Counted from the first letter of the stretch, positions 18,309 through 27,445 are shown. The stretch is 42,466 nucleotides of DNA from Ignavibacteriaceae bacterium (GCA_013388515.1 JACAFC010000190.1:1-42466); one strand, 5' to 3'. A program made the numbers and translations. The notes: generated by a model not told the origin, from the sequence alone.

Positions 18309-18531
18309 TTAGACTCCACAATTATTTATTTACCAGTTTATTATTAACAGATTTTTATGCTCAGCACTTTGAGACAAATCAATTCAAAACAAAAATTAGA
18401 AATTTGCTTGTGGGCATTAACAAATAATTTAAAATATTCACTAAAGAATTTTTAATTACCTTCTTTGAAGCGGATATAAGTAACCTGATTAAATTAAAAA
18501 TGCAACTTATTTAAAATTAAAAAGTATTCGT
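18309..18531. other. Spacer upstream of the amidohydrolase gene
   Basis: This AT-rich, 223-base spacer lies between two minus-strand genes. It should hold the amidohydrolase promoter. I see no reading frame, strong hairpin or clear promoter boxes. Confidence 0.3.
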
Positions 18532-19431
18532 CTATTTGTTCTTTTGTAGATAAACTTCAAAATAAACGTCTCTCTTCAACAAATTACCTAAAACTTCGAT
18601 AGGAAATAGAAAAATTAAACTTATCCAAAAGCCTTTTTTGAAAAAAGGGTAACTTAAAAAATCTAATTTTCTTCCAAAATTCCTGAAAAAAACTATTTTC
18701 AGACCAGTTTTGTTGATTAAAAAATTTAATGATTCCTTGTTAAAGCCAACCACATGGTACGGAGAATCAAATGGCTTTAATTTTTCTGAGATTCCAGATC
18801 TATATATGAGAGTAAATATCAATTTACGAATAAAATTGAATAGGCTATCTTCATTGGGAACACCAATATACAATATACCCCCAACCTTTAGAAGCTTTTT
18901 TATTTTAAGTAGATAATCGAATGGATTAAGAACATGCTCAATAACGGAATCACAATAAATGAAATCAAAAGAATTCTCCTGTATTTCCTGCTCAAGAAAG
19001 TTAGTCTTCAGAAATTTAATTTCTATGGATTTTGCTTCCTCAATTCGATTATCAACTATATCTATGCCCATAACCTTCCACCCTCTCCTGTAACCCTCGA
19101 TTAATGCTTTTCCTTCACCGGTTCCAATATCTAAGAAGGCTATTTCTTTTGAATTCGTAAAGTATTTTTGAGCATTATCAAATCGGGTTTTTAATTCAGT
19201 GGTTCTTTTCTTGAGTAGCCATTGAGACTGCTGGGAAAAATATTCAGTATTGTACAGCGATTCCCATTCCATTTTAGTAAAATTTATTCTTGGATGTACA
19301 AAATAAGTATGACAATTTATACATTCCACAATTTTATATTCTTCAGTGATAATCTGTTGAGCAATCACATTAGGTTTTGGATTTCCAAGTATTTTAAACT
19401 CTTTTTCACAACACACAGGACAATAATTCAT
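18532..19431 (-). CDS. Zinc-ribbon class I SAM-dependent methyltransferase
   Basis: The 299-residue protein has an N-terminal zinc ribbon (CPVC at 4-7, Cys37-x2-Cys40). A Rossmann-fold methyltransferase follows, with motif I LDIGTGEGKA at 100-109, the acidic GIDIV strand end, FDFIYCDSVIEHVLNPF, and LLKVGGILYIGVPNEDS. It ends in a hydrophobic segment (FFKKGFWISLIFLFPIEVL) that may associate with membrane. This layout is common in methyltransferases of sugar or surface-polysaccharide pathways, but no glycan cluster is nearby, so the substrate is unknown. It lies 46 bases downstream of the broken PIG-L gene and may share its transcript. Confidence 0.82.
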   Translation of the reverse strand: MNYCPVCCEKEFKILGNPKPNVIAQQIITEEYKIVECINCHTYFVHPRINFTKMEWESLYNTEYFSQQSQWLLKKRTTELKTRFDNAQKYFTNSKEIAFLDIGTGEGKALIEGYRRGWKVMGIDIVDNRIEEAKSIEIKFLKTNFLEQEIQENSFDFIYCDSVIEHVLNPFDYLLKIKKLLKVGGILYIGVPNEDSLFNFIRKLIFTLIYRSGISEKLKPFDSPYHVVGFNKESLNFLINKTGLKIVFFRNFGRKLDFLSYPFFKKGFWISLIFLFPIEVLGNLLKRDVYFEVYLQKNK

Positions 19432-19477
19432 AATTCTAAATCTTAATAAATTACAATGATAAAGAAGTTGTTAAGAA

Positions 19478-20320
19478 TCAATAATCATTTTGTATATAAT
19501 CTACATATTCAAAATCCGAATATTGAGAATTATCAAATAAGGTAGGAACGCTATAATAACCTAATCCATATCGTTGAATCGAAGGATTTACATATTTATA
19601 TGCATTAATTGCGTTAATTCTAGTGTTTTTATCTATTGATGCAACTGGTTTGTACCAACTGGGATTTCGGTCACAGTTCCCTGAATTCCAGTAATATATG
19701 TATACACGATATAATCGAATATCCGAGATGTTTCCAGAATTGTATAATTCATGTATTGCGGTAGTAGCTGCCTGATGAGTTAACATTTTTGAGCATGCTG
19801 TATCATATGAATCACAATTCCCACTAACGGTTTTATGTGAAGCATTTGGAAAGATATTATCAAAATAATTTATTGTACCTTTAAATTGATTTTTCATTAA
19901 TGTAAAATTAGAAGATTCAATAAAACCATCACCCTCATTTGCAATTTAGACTCTATGTACTCCAAGCGCTTGACATGCAGCTATAAATTCATTATTTCGT
20001 GCATCAATGACATTTTACATAGTAGCGTTTGGATTATAATTCTGACGAATGTAATCTAACATACTATCGTTTGCTCCATTAGTCAATAATACCACATATA
20101 CTGCCCGTCCAGCCCTAACATGGTCTGCAATTTACGCTCCCATTGAGAGTGTTTCATCATCTTGGTGTGGGGAATAAAATATTACTGGCCAAGAAGGACT
20201 TGGTTGATTTTGTGACTGCCAAACTATAATGGGATAATTTGGATCATTATAACTTAGATTTGTACCGATTGGAAGAAATAGGAACGTTAACAATAGCGTT
20301 AAAGAAAGCAGATGTTTCAT
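19478..20320 (-). pseudogene. Secreted PIG-L/LmbE-type deacetylase gene with three in-frame TAA codons
   Basis: Read in one frame from ATG 20320, this locus encodes a 280-codon protein ending in TGA. It has a signal peptide (MKHLLSLTLLLTFLFLP), then the zinc-binding PHQDDETLSMGA near residues 51-62, then IADHVRAGR, VYVVLLTNGAND, VIDARNNEF and a cysteine-containing C-terminal half. These match the order of PIG-L deacetylases. TAA codons interrupt it at 20132-20134, 20015-20017 and 19946-19948, with no insertion or deletion. An AGAGGAGA ribosome binding site precedes the ATG. The longest clean pieces are 62 and 139 codons. The simplest reading is a recently decayed gene; sequencing error is possible. 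It diverges from bshB1, also a PIG-L member. Confidence 0.8.
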
Positions 20321-20538
20321 TTTGTTCTCCTCTGATAAATGGTTTAATTAATTTTATTTACGTTTTATAGATATTAAAAGGTTAAACGACGTTTGTATCG
20401 CCGGGTGAAATCAATTGTACCTTATTGCATGAAACCTTAAAAGATTTTTTTTCCCGATGTTTTTTTTTAGTTTCTAAATGTAAATCTAACAAAAAAATAT
20501 AAAAACGAACAATGGTCAAATAGAAGGAATGAATTAAT
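20321..20538. promoter_or_regulatory. Divergent spacer between the broken PIG-L gene and bshB1
   Basis: This AT-rich, 218-base region with long T and A runs must drive both genes. Only the two ribosome binding sites at its edges are clear. I cannot place promoter boxes. Confidence 0.35.
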
Positions 20539-21252
20539 ATGACGCTTGATGTTCTTGTTTTTGCAGCTCACCCGGATGATGCTGAACTTTCAATGGGAGG
20601 CACAATTGCCAAATTAACTAAAGATGGTTTCAAAGTCGGCATTGTAGATTTAACAAAAGCTGAATTGAGTACACGTGGTGATGTCTCAACCCGTAAAAAA
20701 GAAGCTGCAATGGCTGATAAGGTATTAAAAACCTCAATTAGAATGAATCTTGGTATACCTGATGGGGATATAAAACGATCAAAAGAGAATTTACTTAAAG
20801 TTATTCAGCAGATAAGAGAGTATAAACCTAAAATAATTTTTGCTCCATACAGCAGTGATCGTCATCCGGATCATCAGGATGCAAGTGCATTAATTAAACA
20901 CGCAATGTTTTCTTCAGGCTTAATTAAAATAAAAACATTCAAGAAGAAGAAAGCGCAGGATCCATATCGTCCGAAAAAACTATTTTATTACATGCAGACC
21001 TATGTATTTAATCCCACTTTTATCGTAGATGTCACTGAATCCTTTGAACAAAAAATGGAAGCGGTAAAAGCATATTATTCACAATTCTATGATCCCAAAA
21101 GCAGGAAACCGGAGACGTTTATCAGCAAACCCCAGTTTATAAATTATGTAGTTTCAAGAGCACAGTTTTATGGTTTCCAAATTGGTAAACTTTATGGCGA
21201 ACCATTTTACTGCGAAGAAAAAATTGAATACGATTTAAAATTATTATTGTAG
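20539..21252 (+). CDS. bshB1: N-acetylglucosaminyl-L-malate deacetylase (bacillithiol synthesis)
   Basis: This 237-residue PIG-L-fold zinc hydrolase has the metal motif AHPDDAE at 9-15, the BshB1-type segment DLTKAELSTRGDVSTRKKEA, LGIPDGDI, and the second metal motif RHPDHQDA. It removes acetate from GlcNAc-malate in bacillithiol synthesis, a thiol pathway known in Bacteroidota/Chlorobi and Firmicutes. BshA and BshC are not in the window. A GAAGGAA ribosome binding site lies 11 bases before the ATG. It is flanked by a divergent broken PIG-L gene and by a palindrome after its stop. Confidence 0.92.
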   Translation: MTLDVLVFAAHPDDAELSMGGTIAKLTKDGFKVGIVDLTKAELSTRGDVSTRKKEAAMADKVLKTSIRMNLGIPDGDIKRSKENLLKVIQQIREYKPKIIFAPYSSDRHPDHQDASALIKHAMFSSGLIKIKTFKKKKAQDPYRPKKLFYYMQTYVFNPTFIVDVTESFEQKMEAVKAYYSQFYDPKSRKPETFISKPQFINYVVSRAQFYGFQIGKLYGEPFYCEEKIEYDLKLLL

Positions 21253-21294
21253 AAAATTACCTCATGATAATTCCGAAAAAGAAACGCAATAGGC

Positions 21295-21316
21295 GGAACG
21301 ACCAGGAGGTCGTTCC
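21295..21316. repeat. REP-like palindrome between convergent genes
   Basis: GGAACGACC (21295-21303) and GGTCGTTCC (21308-21316) form a perfect nine-base-pair stem around AGGA. The flank CTACA follows. It is much more GC-rich than its surroundings and sits between the convergent ends of bshB1 and the M16 gene. Many genomes carry dispersed palindromes ending in a GTAGG-type flank, and this looks like one. It may also act as a two-way terminator, although no strong T-run follows. Confidence 0.65.
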
Positions 21317-21322
21317 CTACAT

Positions 21323-22705
21323 TTAAAAACCATCCTCTAAAATTTCTTTTTCTGTAACATCACCATATTTTTTCACAATATTTCTGATCTCGGAAGCTTT
21401 ACCGATGATAGCAAATTGCAAATTATCTTTGGGAAAATATTTTTTCACGATTTCGTTTGCTTTAGTTACTGTAAGTTTGTCAACGGTATCCTCAAAATTA
21501 TTTATGTACCTTTCGTCAAATCCATAAAACTTCATTGATGTGAGTAAATCTGCAAGAGCTCCTGCCGTTTCGTAATCTGGAGGGAATTGACCTTTAATAT
21601 AATTTTTGGCTGACTTTAAGACTTTGTCTGTTATTCCAGTTGTATGCAAGCGGTTAAGAACCTGAAGTGCTAAATCAATTGCTCTTTCGGTATTCTGTGT
21701 TCCCGTAAATGTTGAGATGAAAAAAGTTCCTAGATTTTTAAAGGGCATGAATGCACTTCTAGCTCCATACGTCAATCCTGAATTGATCCTAAGTTCTTCA
21801 TTTAACCAAGATGTAAAACGATCACCTAAAATTGTATTTATAACTTGGATTTCAGTGAAATCTGGATTATCTCGGCTAACACCTTTCCCTCCAATTAGAA
21901 ATGTAGTTTCCTTTGCGTCATTTTTATTTACAAGCAGAACTCGACTTTTGTTAAAATCTAAAGTAGGGATTAATATTGAACTAGATATTTCATCTTCTTC
22001 GGTTTTCCATGATTGAAATAATTCGGTGATTATCTTTTTCATTTCAGAGGAATTAAAATCACCCACCAATGCAATTGCTGAGTTTGCAGGCTTGAAGAAT
22101 GATTGATAAAAATGTTCTAAATCACCAGAACTTATATCACTAACAGTATTTTTTAATCCTAAAACTGGATTCCCGAATTCATTATCAGCAAATAAAAATT
22201 TATTGAAATAAGATCTTATTACTTGTCTTGGGCTTTCTTTAGCCTGATCCAATTCGACAAGTAATCTTTGTTTTCTTTTTTGAACTTCATCATCAGGAAA
22301 GGTAGGATTCAAAATAATATCTTGTAAAATAGGCAGTAATTTTTCCTGATCTTGTTTGGCAAATGATGCATTTAATTTTATAAACTCTGAATATGCAGAT
22401 GTTGATATGTTTGCACCGTAAAATTCAAATGTTTCTTCAATTTGTTTCTTACTGTAATTTTCAGTTCCGTATAGCAATGACTCAGAAGTGAGAAAGGCTA
22501 AACCATTTTTAGCTCCGTCCTGAATAGCACCGCAAGGAATTAAAGCAGAAAGATAAATCAGCGGAACTTCATGCTGCTCCATTAGGTACACTGTTAAACC
22601 ATTGTCTAAAATTACTTTGTCAAAGACGGGGAGTTTAAATTTCCCAGCAAAGGATATTGCAGTTAATAATATGCAAAGAATAAAAGTGTCTCTAACAATT
22701 CTCAT
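21323..22705 (-). CDS. M16-family peptidase homologue lacking the zinc motif (non-catalytic partner)
   Basis: This 460-residue secreted protein (signal peptide 1-20) has the M16 fold: an N-terminal domain with ILDNGLTVYLMEQHEVPL, then a C-terminal domain containing DRFTSWLNEELRINSGLTYGARS. At the position of the HxxEH zinc motif it reads GLAFLTSESLLYG (68-80), so both His and the Glu are absent. The retained R/Y-type substrate segment (SGLTYGARS) fits the non-catalytic subunit of two-subunit M16 proteases. A strong ribosome binding site (GGAAGGAG) lies upstream, and the start overlaps the stop of the catalytic partner gene by four bases. Confidence 0.88.
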   Translation of the reverse strand: MRIVRDTFILCILLTAISFAGKFKLPVFDKVILDNGLTVYLMEQHEVPLIYLSALIPCGAIQDGAKNGLAFLTSESLLYGTENYSKKQIEETFEFYGANISTSAYSEFIKLNASFAKQDQEKLLPILQDIILNPTFPDDEVQKRKQRLLVELDQAKESPRQVIRSYFNKFLFADNEFGNPVLGLKNTVSDISSGDLEHFYQSFFKPANSAIALVGDFNSSEMKKIITELFQSWKTEEDEISSSILIPTLDFNKSRVLLVNKNDAKETTFLIGGKGVSRDNPDFTEIQVINTILGDRFTSWLNEELRINSGLTYGARSAFMPFKNLGTFFISTFTGTQNTERAIDLALQVLNRLHTTGITDKVLKSAKNYIKGQFPPDYETAGALADLLTSMKFYGFDERYINNFEDTVDKLTVTKANEIVKKYFPKDNLQFAIIGKASEIRNIVKKYGDVTEKEILEDGF

Positions 22706-24027
22706 TTTACTTCTCCTTCCGCTTTAAGTATTCCGACAGTTCTATTTGATTTTTGAAAATACTTTTTTGCCACATTTTTTATATCGTCAATTGTCACTCG
22801 CTGGTAATCAGCAGGAGCATCGTAGAGTTTTTTATAATCTCCAAAGAATAACTGGTATGTGCCAATTTGATTTGCTTTGCCGTTTATTGTTTCCATAGTA
22901 TGATAAAATTCCATCAATTTCTGGTTTTTAACTTTTTGCAGCTCATTTTCACTTATGCCTTCTGTTGCGATTTTATTTATCTCATCATAAATAGCTTCTT
23001 CAATTTGTTCCGTGGTTACATTTTCATTACAAATTGAATAAATCATAAAAACAAAAGGATCAAAATACTGACCATAGTCAGTCCACACTTCAGTAGCTAG
23101 TTGATTTTCATCAACAAGTCTAGAATAAAGACGGGACGTATTTCCAGATGATAGAATAGAACTTAAGAGACTTAATGCATAATAATCAGGCGAACTGGCT
23201 TCTGGTGTATGATAAACAGCAATAACATGAGGAGTAGAAACTTCTTTTTTCACCAGCAGTCTTTTTTCTCCGAGCTGCTCCGGTTCAACAGTATGAACTT
23301 TTCTCGGAGTGTTTCCCTTTGGAATTGGTTCGAAATATTTCTTACTCAATTTCTTCACTTCGTCAAGAGAAACATCACCAGTAATAACAACTACGCAGTT
23401 GTTAGGTGCATAGTAAGTTTTGAAGTAATTCTGTAAATCTTGCTTGGTCCAATTTTTAATATCAGATTCCCACCCGATTACAGGCCAGTTGTAAGGATGT
23501 GCATTAAAAGCTGCTGCCAAAACTTCCTGTATTAAAAAAGCTTCATTACTATTTTCCAATGAAGTGCTTCGCTCGGATAGTATTACACCTCGTTCGCTTT
23601 CAATCATTTTGTCATCAAAATTCAGATGAGCAATCCGATCGGCTTCGAGATCAAATATTAATTCCAATGCACTTCTAGGGAACCAATTTGAATAAACGGT
23701 AACATCGTTGGATGTATAGGCATTATTTGCTCCGCCATTTGCTTCCATAGTAACATCAAATTGCTTAGGTCCATATTTTTTTGCTCCGTTGAACATCATA
23801 TGTTCAAAGAAGTGTGAAATACCGGTTATTCCGGGGTATTCATTTCGTGAACCAACTTTGTAAAATAAATACATGGCAACATTTGGAATAGAATGATCTT
23901 CAAGTACAATTATTTGCATCCCGTTTTTTAACGAAAAGGTTTTAACATTTTCCGTTTTATTTTGTGCAGGAAGGGAGGCGAGCAATAAGAAAAAGGTTAG
24001 TAGATATTTCATTCGAACTGCTTTCAT
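22702..24027 (-). CDS. M16-family zinc peptidase, catalytic subunit
   Basis: The 441-residue protein starts with a signal peptide (about 1-21, ending SLPAQ). The inverted zinc motif HFFEH is at 72-76, followed by the downstream acidic segment ESERGVILSE at 143-152, which supplies the third ligand. It is a pitrilysin/PqqL-like protease, periplasmic or extracytoplasmic by its signal. The adjoining non-catalytic homologue overlaps by ATGA, so the two probably form a heterodimer. A second in-frame ATG at codon 6 is an alternative start and leaves a cleaner signal peptide. Likely substrates are short peptides or unfolded segments. Confidence 0.9.
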   Translation of the reverse strand: MKAVRMKYLLTFFLLLASLPAQNKTENVKTFSLKNGMQIIVLEDHSIPNVAMYLFYKVGSRNEYPGITGISHFFEHMMFNGAKKYGPKQFDVTMEANGGANNAYTSNDVTVYSNWFPRSALELIFDLEADRIAHLNFDDKMIESERGVILSERSTSLENSNEAFLIQEVLAAAFNAHPYNWPVIGWESDIKNWTKQDLQNYFKTYYAPNNCVVVITGDVSLDEVKKLSKKYFEPIPKGNTPRKVHTVEPEQLGEKRLLVKKEVSTPHVIAVYHTPEASSPDYYALSLLSSILSSGNTSRLYSRLVDENQLATEVWTDYGQYFDPFVFMIYSICNENVTTEQIEEAIYDEINKIATEGISENELQKVKNQKLMEFYHTMETINGKANQIGTYQLFFGDYKKLYDAPADYQRVTIDDIKNVAKKYFQKSNRTVGILKAEGEVK

Positions 24028-24101
24028 TTTAATTCAACATGTACAAACATAAAAAGTTAGTTCCAATTTTCGAATAGAGAAAAGAATATCCCGATTATAT
24101 T

Positions 24102-24129
24102 TTGAGTGGCATTTAGTTAAGTTTATATT
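24102..24129 (+). promoter_or_regulatory. Candidate sigma-70-type promoter for the 24148 gene
   Basis: TTGAGT (24102-24107) and TATATT (24124-24129) are separated by 16 bases and lie just before a GAGGA ribosome binding site and the ATG at 24148. The -10 box matches the consensus at 5 of 6 positions and the -35 box at 4 of 6. In so AT-rich a region this could arise by chance. Confidence 0.3.
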
Positions 24130-24147
24130 CAAAATGTTGAGGATCTT

Positions 24148-25020
24148 ATGAAGCAAAGAACACTTCGTACTAACTTTCTAATTATTGGATGTTTTTTTAT
24201 AACGTTTCATTCCCACTCAGCGGCTCAGTCATTCATTATAAAGGATGTCCCTCAAAAAAATATATCGGTCGATTTTAGATTTATACATCCATTCTACCAG
24301 TCTCCGAATAAATTGAACGCGTTATCAGGAACCTACGATTTAAACTTAAGTATACCTGTTGGAGGCAAATGGAATATAAATACTCTTGTTCCGGTAGTTG
24401 TTTACAAGAACAAAATAGAAGAGCAATTTTACTCTTATAACTATAGTTATACATATGACAAAACTGCATTAGGGAATATTTATTTGGGATTACAAACAAT
24501 CGATTCTACATCCTCTAACGTAGGACGGAATTTCTCGTTTGGCGTATTTTTACCGACATCAAGTAAAACAGAATCTTACAATGCTAGTTTCTTTGGACTT
24601 TTAACCAACTACTATGATCTGCAAAAATATCTGGCAGAAACAATTACTTTATATTCAAATATCGCCTTCAGATGGTATTTAGAAAACAGAATAAGGTTTG
24701 GGTTAGATGTTGGTCCTCAGTACTTAATTAATATTAGTGAGAGAGGAGGCGGAGGCAATGATTTTTTCCTACATTATGGACTTTCAGCTGGTGTAGATAT
24801 TAATGACTTCATAATTAAGTCAGAATTTACAGGAATCCTAATATTAACTGGGGATCCAGAGAATTTTACAGACAGATTTTTAAATTTTTTATCAATCGGC
24901 TTAAGCTATACTAACTGTATCGTTAAACCTTCAATATTCTATCAGTTTAATCTTCACGAGATGTATGAAAACTTGTCTTCTGGTAGCTTGGGAGTGAAAT
25001 TGAGCTTTATTCTCGATTAA
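24148..25020 (+). CDS. Putative outer-membrane beta-barrel protein
   Basis: This 290-residue protein has a signal peptide (about 1-27, ending SHSAAQ). It then alternates aromatic and hydrophobic residues in short strands, such as WNINTLVPVVVYKN, FSFGVFLPT, NIAFRWYLENRIRFGLDVG and LGVKLSFILD. The C-terminus has the hydrophobic pattern of barrel strands. I do not recognise a specific family and it may be a porin-like or structural barrel. It stands alone: divergent from the M16 pair and convergent with the DUF389 gene. Confidence 0.65.
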   Translation: MKQRTLRTNFLIIGCFFITFHSHSAAQSFIIKDVPQKNISVDFRFIHPFYQSPNKLNALSGTYDLNLSIPVGGKWNINTLVPVVVYKNKIEEQFYSYNYSYTYDKTALGNIYLGLQTIDSTSSNVGRNFSFGVFLPTSSKTESYNASFFGLLTNYYDLQKYLAETITLYSNIAFRWYLENRIRFGLDVGPQYLINISERGGGGNDFFLHYGLSAGVDINDFIIKSEFTGILILTGDPENFTDRFLNFLSIGLSYTNCIVKPSIFYQFNLHEMYENLSSGSLGVKLSFILD

Positions 25021-25227
25021 ATGATTATATACGCGGGTGTTAAAAAGAATGTTTATGACTATTTCATGACCAATCTCAGTGATAATTGAAATCCTTTCCA
25101 GGCAATTTTACAGAGAGTGTCTAAATATTTGTTTCTTAAATTTGTCCGAAAGTAAGTTCATTCAAACTATAAATTTGATTTTCATCTAATGTTTGTTCGC
25201 TTCTTAAGATCGGATTTACAATTCCCT
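25021..25227. other. Convergent spacer between the barrel-protein and DUF389 genes
   Basis: This AT-rich, 207-base gap lies between two gene ends. I see no reading frame of note, no strong hairpin with a T-run and no repeat. Confidence 0.35.
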
Positions 25228-26634
25228 TTATTTTTGATTATTAAAAAATACTAGAATAGAATCTGCATTTAAGCGGGCATTAAACCAGTTATTGATTTTT
25301 AACTTATCAGAATTTCTTAGTGGCTTACTAGAGGTTAAGCTTACTATAGATACCTTTGTTATGCTTTTATTCCTTTCATCAAAAATATTTGTTTCCGAAT
25401 AAGCACATGAATTTATTTGTGAATACAATGCACTAATTTCGGATAATAATTGCTTCCCAAATTTTCCGCCGTTGTTAAGACTATCTTGTTTCTGCTGTAA
25501 TTCAATAACTAGCTGTGAGAGTCGATTAATTTCACCTTTTAATTTTTCTTTTTCAGTTAATTCAGCCTTTACATCTAGAATTGATAACCCTTGTTGAATA
25601 TTTATTTTAACATCATCTAAATAAAAATCTTTTGCTTTATCACTAATAATTGATTTTTGATCATCAGTAAGATCACTGCCTCCAAAAACAAGAGTTAGTT
25701 TTTTTTCTTCTGCATTGATATTAAAACTCAAGAGATAATTGTTTTGAAACAATCTTATACTTTCTCTGAATCTATTCGCATTTTTAATAAATTTTTCCTT
25801 ATCAACTAAGCTGTATCCGAAATAGACGCTGGGTACAATAGTCAACAATATAATGACGGTTATCCAGGTATTTACTTTCTTTTTTTGTTTAGAATCGATA
25901 AGAGTTCGAATTGGGAATTTTAGTATTTGAGAGATGATTACTGATGAAAAGGCAATAAACACTGTATTAATTGTGAATAAGTAAATAGCTCCGAAAAAGA
26001 AATTCAACTTTCCAGTCGCTAAACCATACCCCGCCGTACAAAGTGGAGGCATTAACGCTGTTGCAATTGCCACACCCGGAATTACATTTCCTTTTTGTTT
26101 GCTGCTAATTGCAAGGATGCCAGCTAATCCGCCGAATAATGCGATTAGAACATCATAAATTGTTGGACTTGTTCTTGCAAGTAGTTCCGAATGTTCTGTA
26201 GAAATTGGACTAACATAAAAATAGGCTGTAGATGCTAATAAACTTGCGATAACTGCAAATGAAAAATTTTTAACTGAAACCCCGAGTAGATGAAAATTAT
26301 AAGTTGCAATGCTGTAACCCATTCCATTAATAGGGCCCATTAATGGCGAAATAAGCATTGCTCCGATTATCACAGCTGTTGAATTCATATTTAATCCTAC
26401 AGAAGCAACAACTATTGCAAAAACCAAAATCCATAGGTTCGTTCCCTTGAAAACAACGTCTTTCTCGATTGAGGAATGTATTTTGTCAAAATCTTCAATT
26501 TCGCTTTCAAGATTAAGATAATGCAAAATCTTAAGAAAGATATTATTCACTTCATCCCTTTCGATTTTAATTGTATTAAAATAACCAAATAATTTTAAGT
26601 AAAGTCTAGGTAAAAAGGAAAAGCCAAAACTCAA
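25228..26634 (-). CDS. DUF389 (TIGR00341-type) integral membrane protein
   Basis: The 468-residue protein has a soluble N-terminal region of about 60 residues. A core of hydrophobic helices follows at about 65-270, containing NSTAVIIGAMLISPLMGPINGMG, GGLAGILAISSKQKGNVIPGVAIATALMPPLCTAGYGL and NTVFIAFSSVII. This pattern is characteristic of DUF389. The C-terminal third is extracytoplasmic or soluble and includes a coiled-coil-like stretch (KEKLKGEINRLSQLVIEL) after a region with YLDDVKINIQQG. Function of the family is not established; a transport or signalling role is often guessed. The gene is probably monocistronic. Confidence 0.85.
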   Translation of the reverse strand: MSFGFSFLPRLYLKLFGYFNTIKIERDEVNNIFLKILHYLNLESEIEDFDKIHSSIEKDVVFKGTNLWILVFAIVVASVGLNMNSTAVIIGAMLISPLMGPINGMGYSIATYNFHLLGVSVKNFSFAVIASLLASTAYFYVSPISTEHSELLARTSPTIYDVLIALFGGLAGILAISSKQKGNVIPGVAIATALMPPLCTAGYGLATGKLNFFFGAIYLFTINTVFIAFSSVIISQILKFPIRTLIDSKQKKKVNTWITVIILLTIVPSVYFGYSLVDKEKFIKNANRFRESIRLFQNNYLLSFNINAEEKKLTLVFGGSDLTDDQKSIISDKAKDFYLDDVKINIQQGLSILDVKAELTEKEKLKGEINRLSQLVIELQQKQDSLNNGGKFGKQLLSEISALYSQINSCAYSETNIFDERNKSITKVSIVSLTSSKPLRNSDKLKINNWFNARLNADSILVFFNNQK

Positions 26635-26733
26635 TTTTTAAGTTAAAAAAGTAATTTACCAAAATGCTACATACACAATTTTTCCATATTATCTTCTAAT
26701 CTGTCTCACTCTATTGGCAAGTATTTTGTGTAC

Positions 26734-26762
26734 TTGACTTCAACTATATCCATGAGGATATT
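26734..26762 (+). promoter_or_regulatory. Candidate sigma-70-type promoter for the 26825 gene
   Basis: TTGACT (26734-26739) and GATATT (26757-26762) are spaced by 17 bases and lie 62 bases before the ATG at 26825. The -35 box matches 5 of 6 consensus positions and the -10 box 4 of 6. The region lies between divergent genes, so a promoter is expected here. Confidence 0.35.
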
Positions 26763-26824
26763 GTACATTAGAAAATAATAAAATATGAATTTTGATTAAC
26801 TAGATTAAATTTGAAGGTGACGGA

Positions 26825-27445
26825 ATGAGAAGAATGATTGTTTTTGTTTGTTTATTTACAGGATGGATTAATCTGTCTTTTTCTCAGGAAAACCAATATC
26901 CGAATGTTAATTTACCTCTTTCAATTGTTGAAGGAATTCCAAGTGGTTGGATACTGACAGGGAGTAATCCTCGTGATTATGAGGTTAAACAAGACAATAT
27001 CGAACCTTACTCAGGTTATTTCTCAACCTCCCTTAGTTCTGTTGTTAATCGACCGCAAGGTTATGTTACTTTAATGCAAACTATAAAGGCGGATAAATAC
27101 AAAGGTGAAAGGATTAGTTTCTCTGGTTATGTAAAAGCAAAACTAGTTTCTGATTGGGCTGCTTTGTGGATGCGGGTTGATGATGTGTTAGGAAGGCCGC
27201 TCTGTTTGGACAATATGAGCAACAGGCCAATAGTTGGTACATCAGATTGGGTGAAATATGAAGTGGTACTCGAGGTGCCAACTAATGGCAGCGAAATTTC
27301 GTTTGGTGTTTTGCTAGATGGCAAAGGACAAATATGGTTTGACGAATTCCAACTTAAAGTCGTTGGGCCTGAAATTCCAATTACTGATCAACTTAAGTAT
27401 AAATTTGAACAGCTCGAACCTTACAATTTGGATTTTGAACATTAG
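26825..27445 (+). CDS. Small secreted protein with a jelly-roll-like domain of unknown function
   Basis: The 206-residue protein has a signal peptide (1-20, ending LSFS) followed by one domain. Its landmarks are GWILTGSNPRDYEV at 41-54, GYVTLMQTIKADKYKG at 79-94, WAALWMRVDD at 111-120, LDNMSNRP at 128-135, WVKYEVVLEVP at 142-152 and GQIWFDEFQLKVVG near 168-181. From memory, a domain with this motif order occurs widely in bacteria, often attached to transcription-factor-like proteins, and resembles carbohydrate-binding jelly rolls. Here it is free-standing and exported. A GAAGGTGA ribosome binding site precedes the start. The ligand is unknown. It may be cotranscribed with the 27491 gene, 45 bases downstream. 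Confidence 0.65.
   Translation: MRRMIVFVCLFTGWINLSFSQENQYPNVNLPLSIVEGIPSGWILTGSNPRDYEVKQDNIEPYSGYFSTSLSSVVNRPQGYVTLMQTIKADKYKGERISFSGYVKAKLVSDWAALWMRVDDVLGRPLCLDNMSNRPIVGTSDWVKYEVVLEVPTNGSEISFGVLLDGKGQIWFDEFQLKVVGPEIPITDQLKYKFEQLEPYNLDFEH

Noticed and set aside
19478-20320. TAA reassigned to a sense codon (ciliate-like code, with TGA as the only stop)
   Set aside because: The gene has a bacterial ribosome binding site and signal peptide, and essential genes in the same window (fabD, rpmF, acpP) end in TAA. A local decay or sequencing explanation is simpler.
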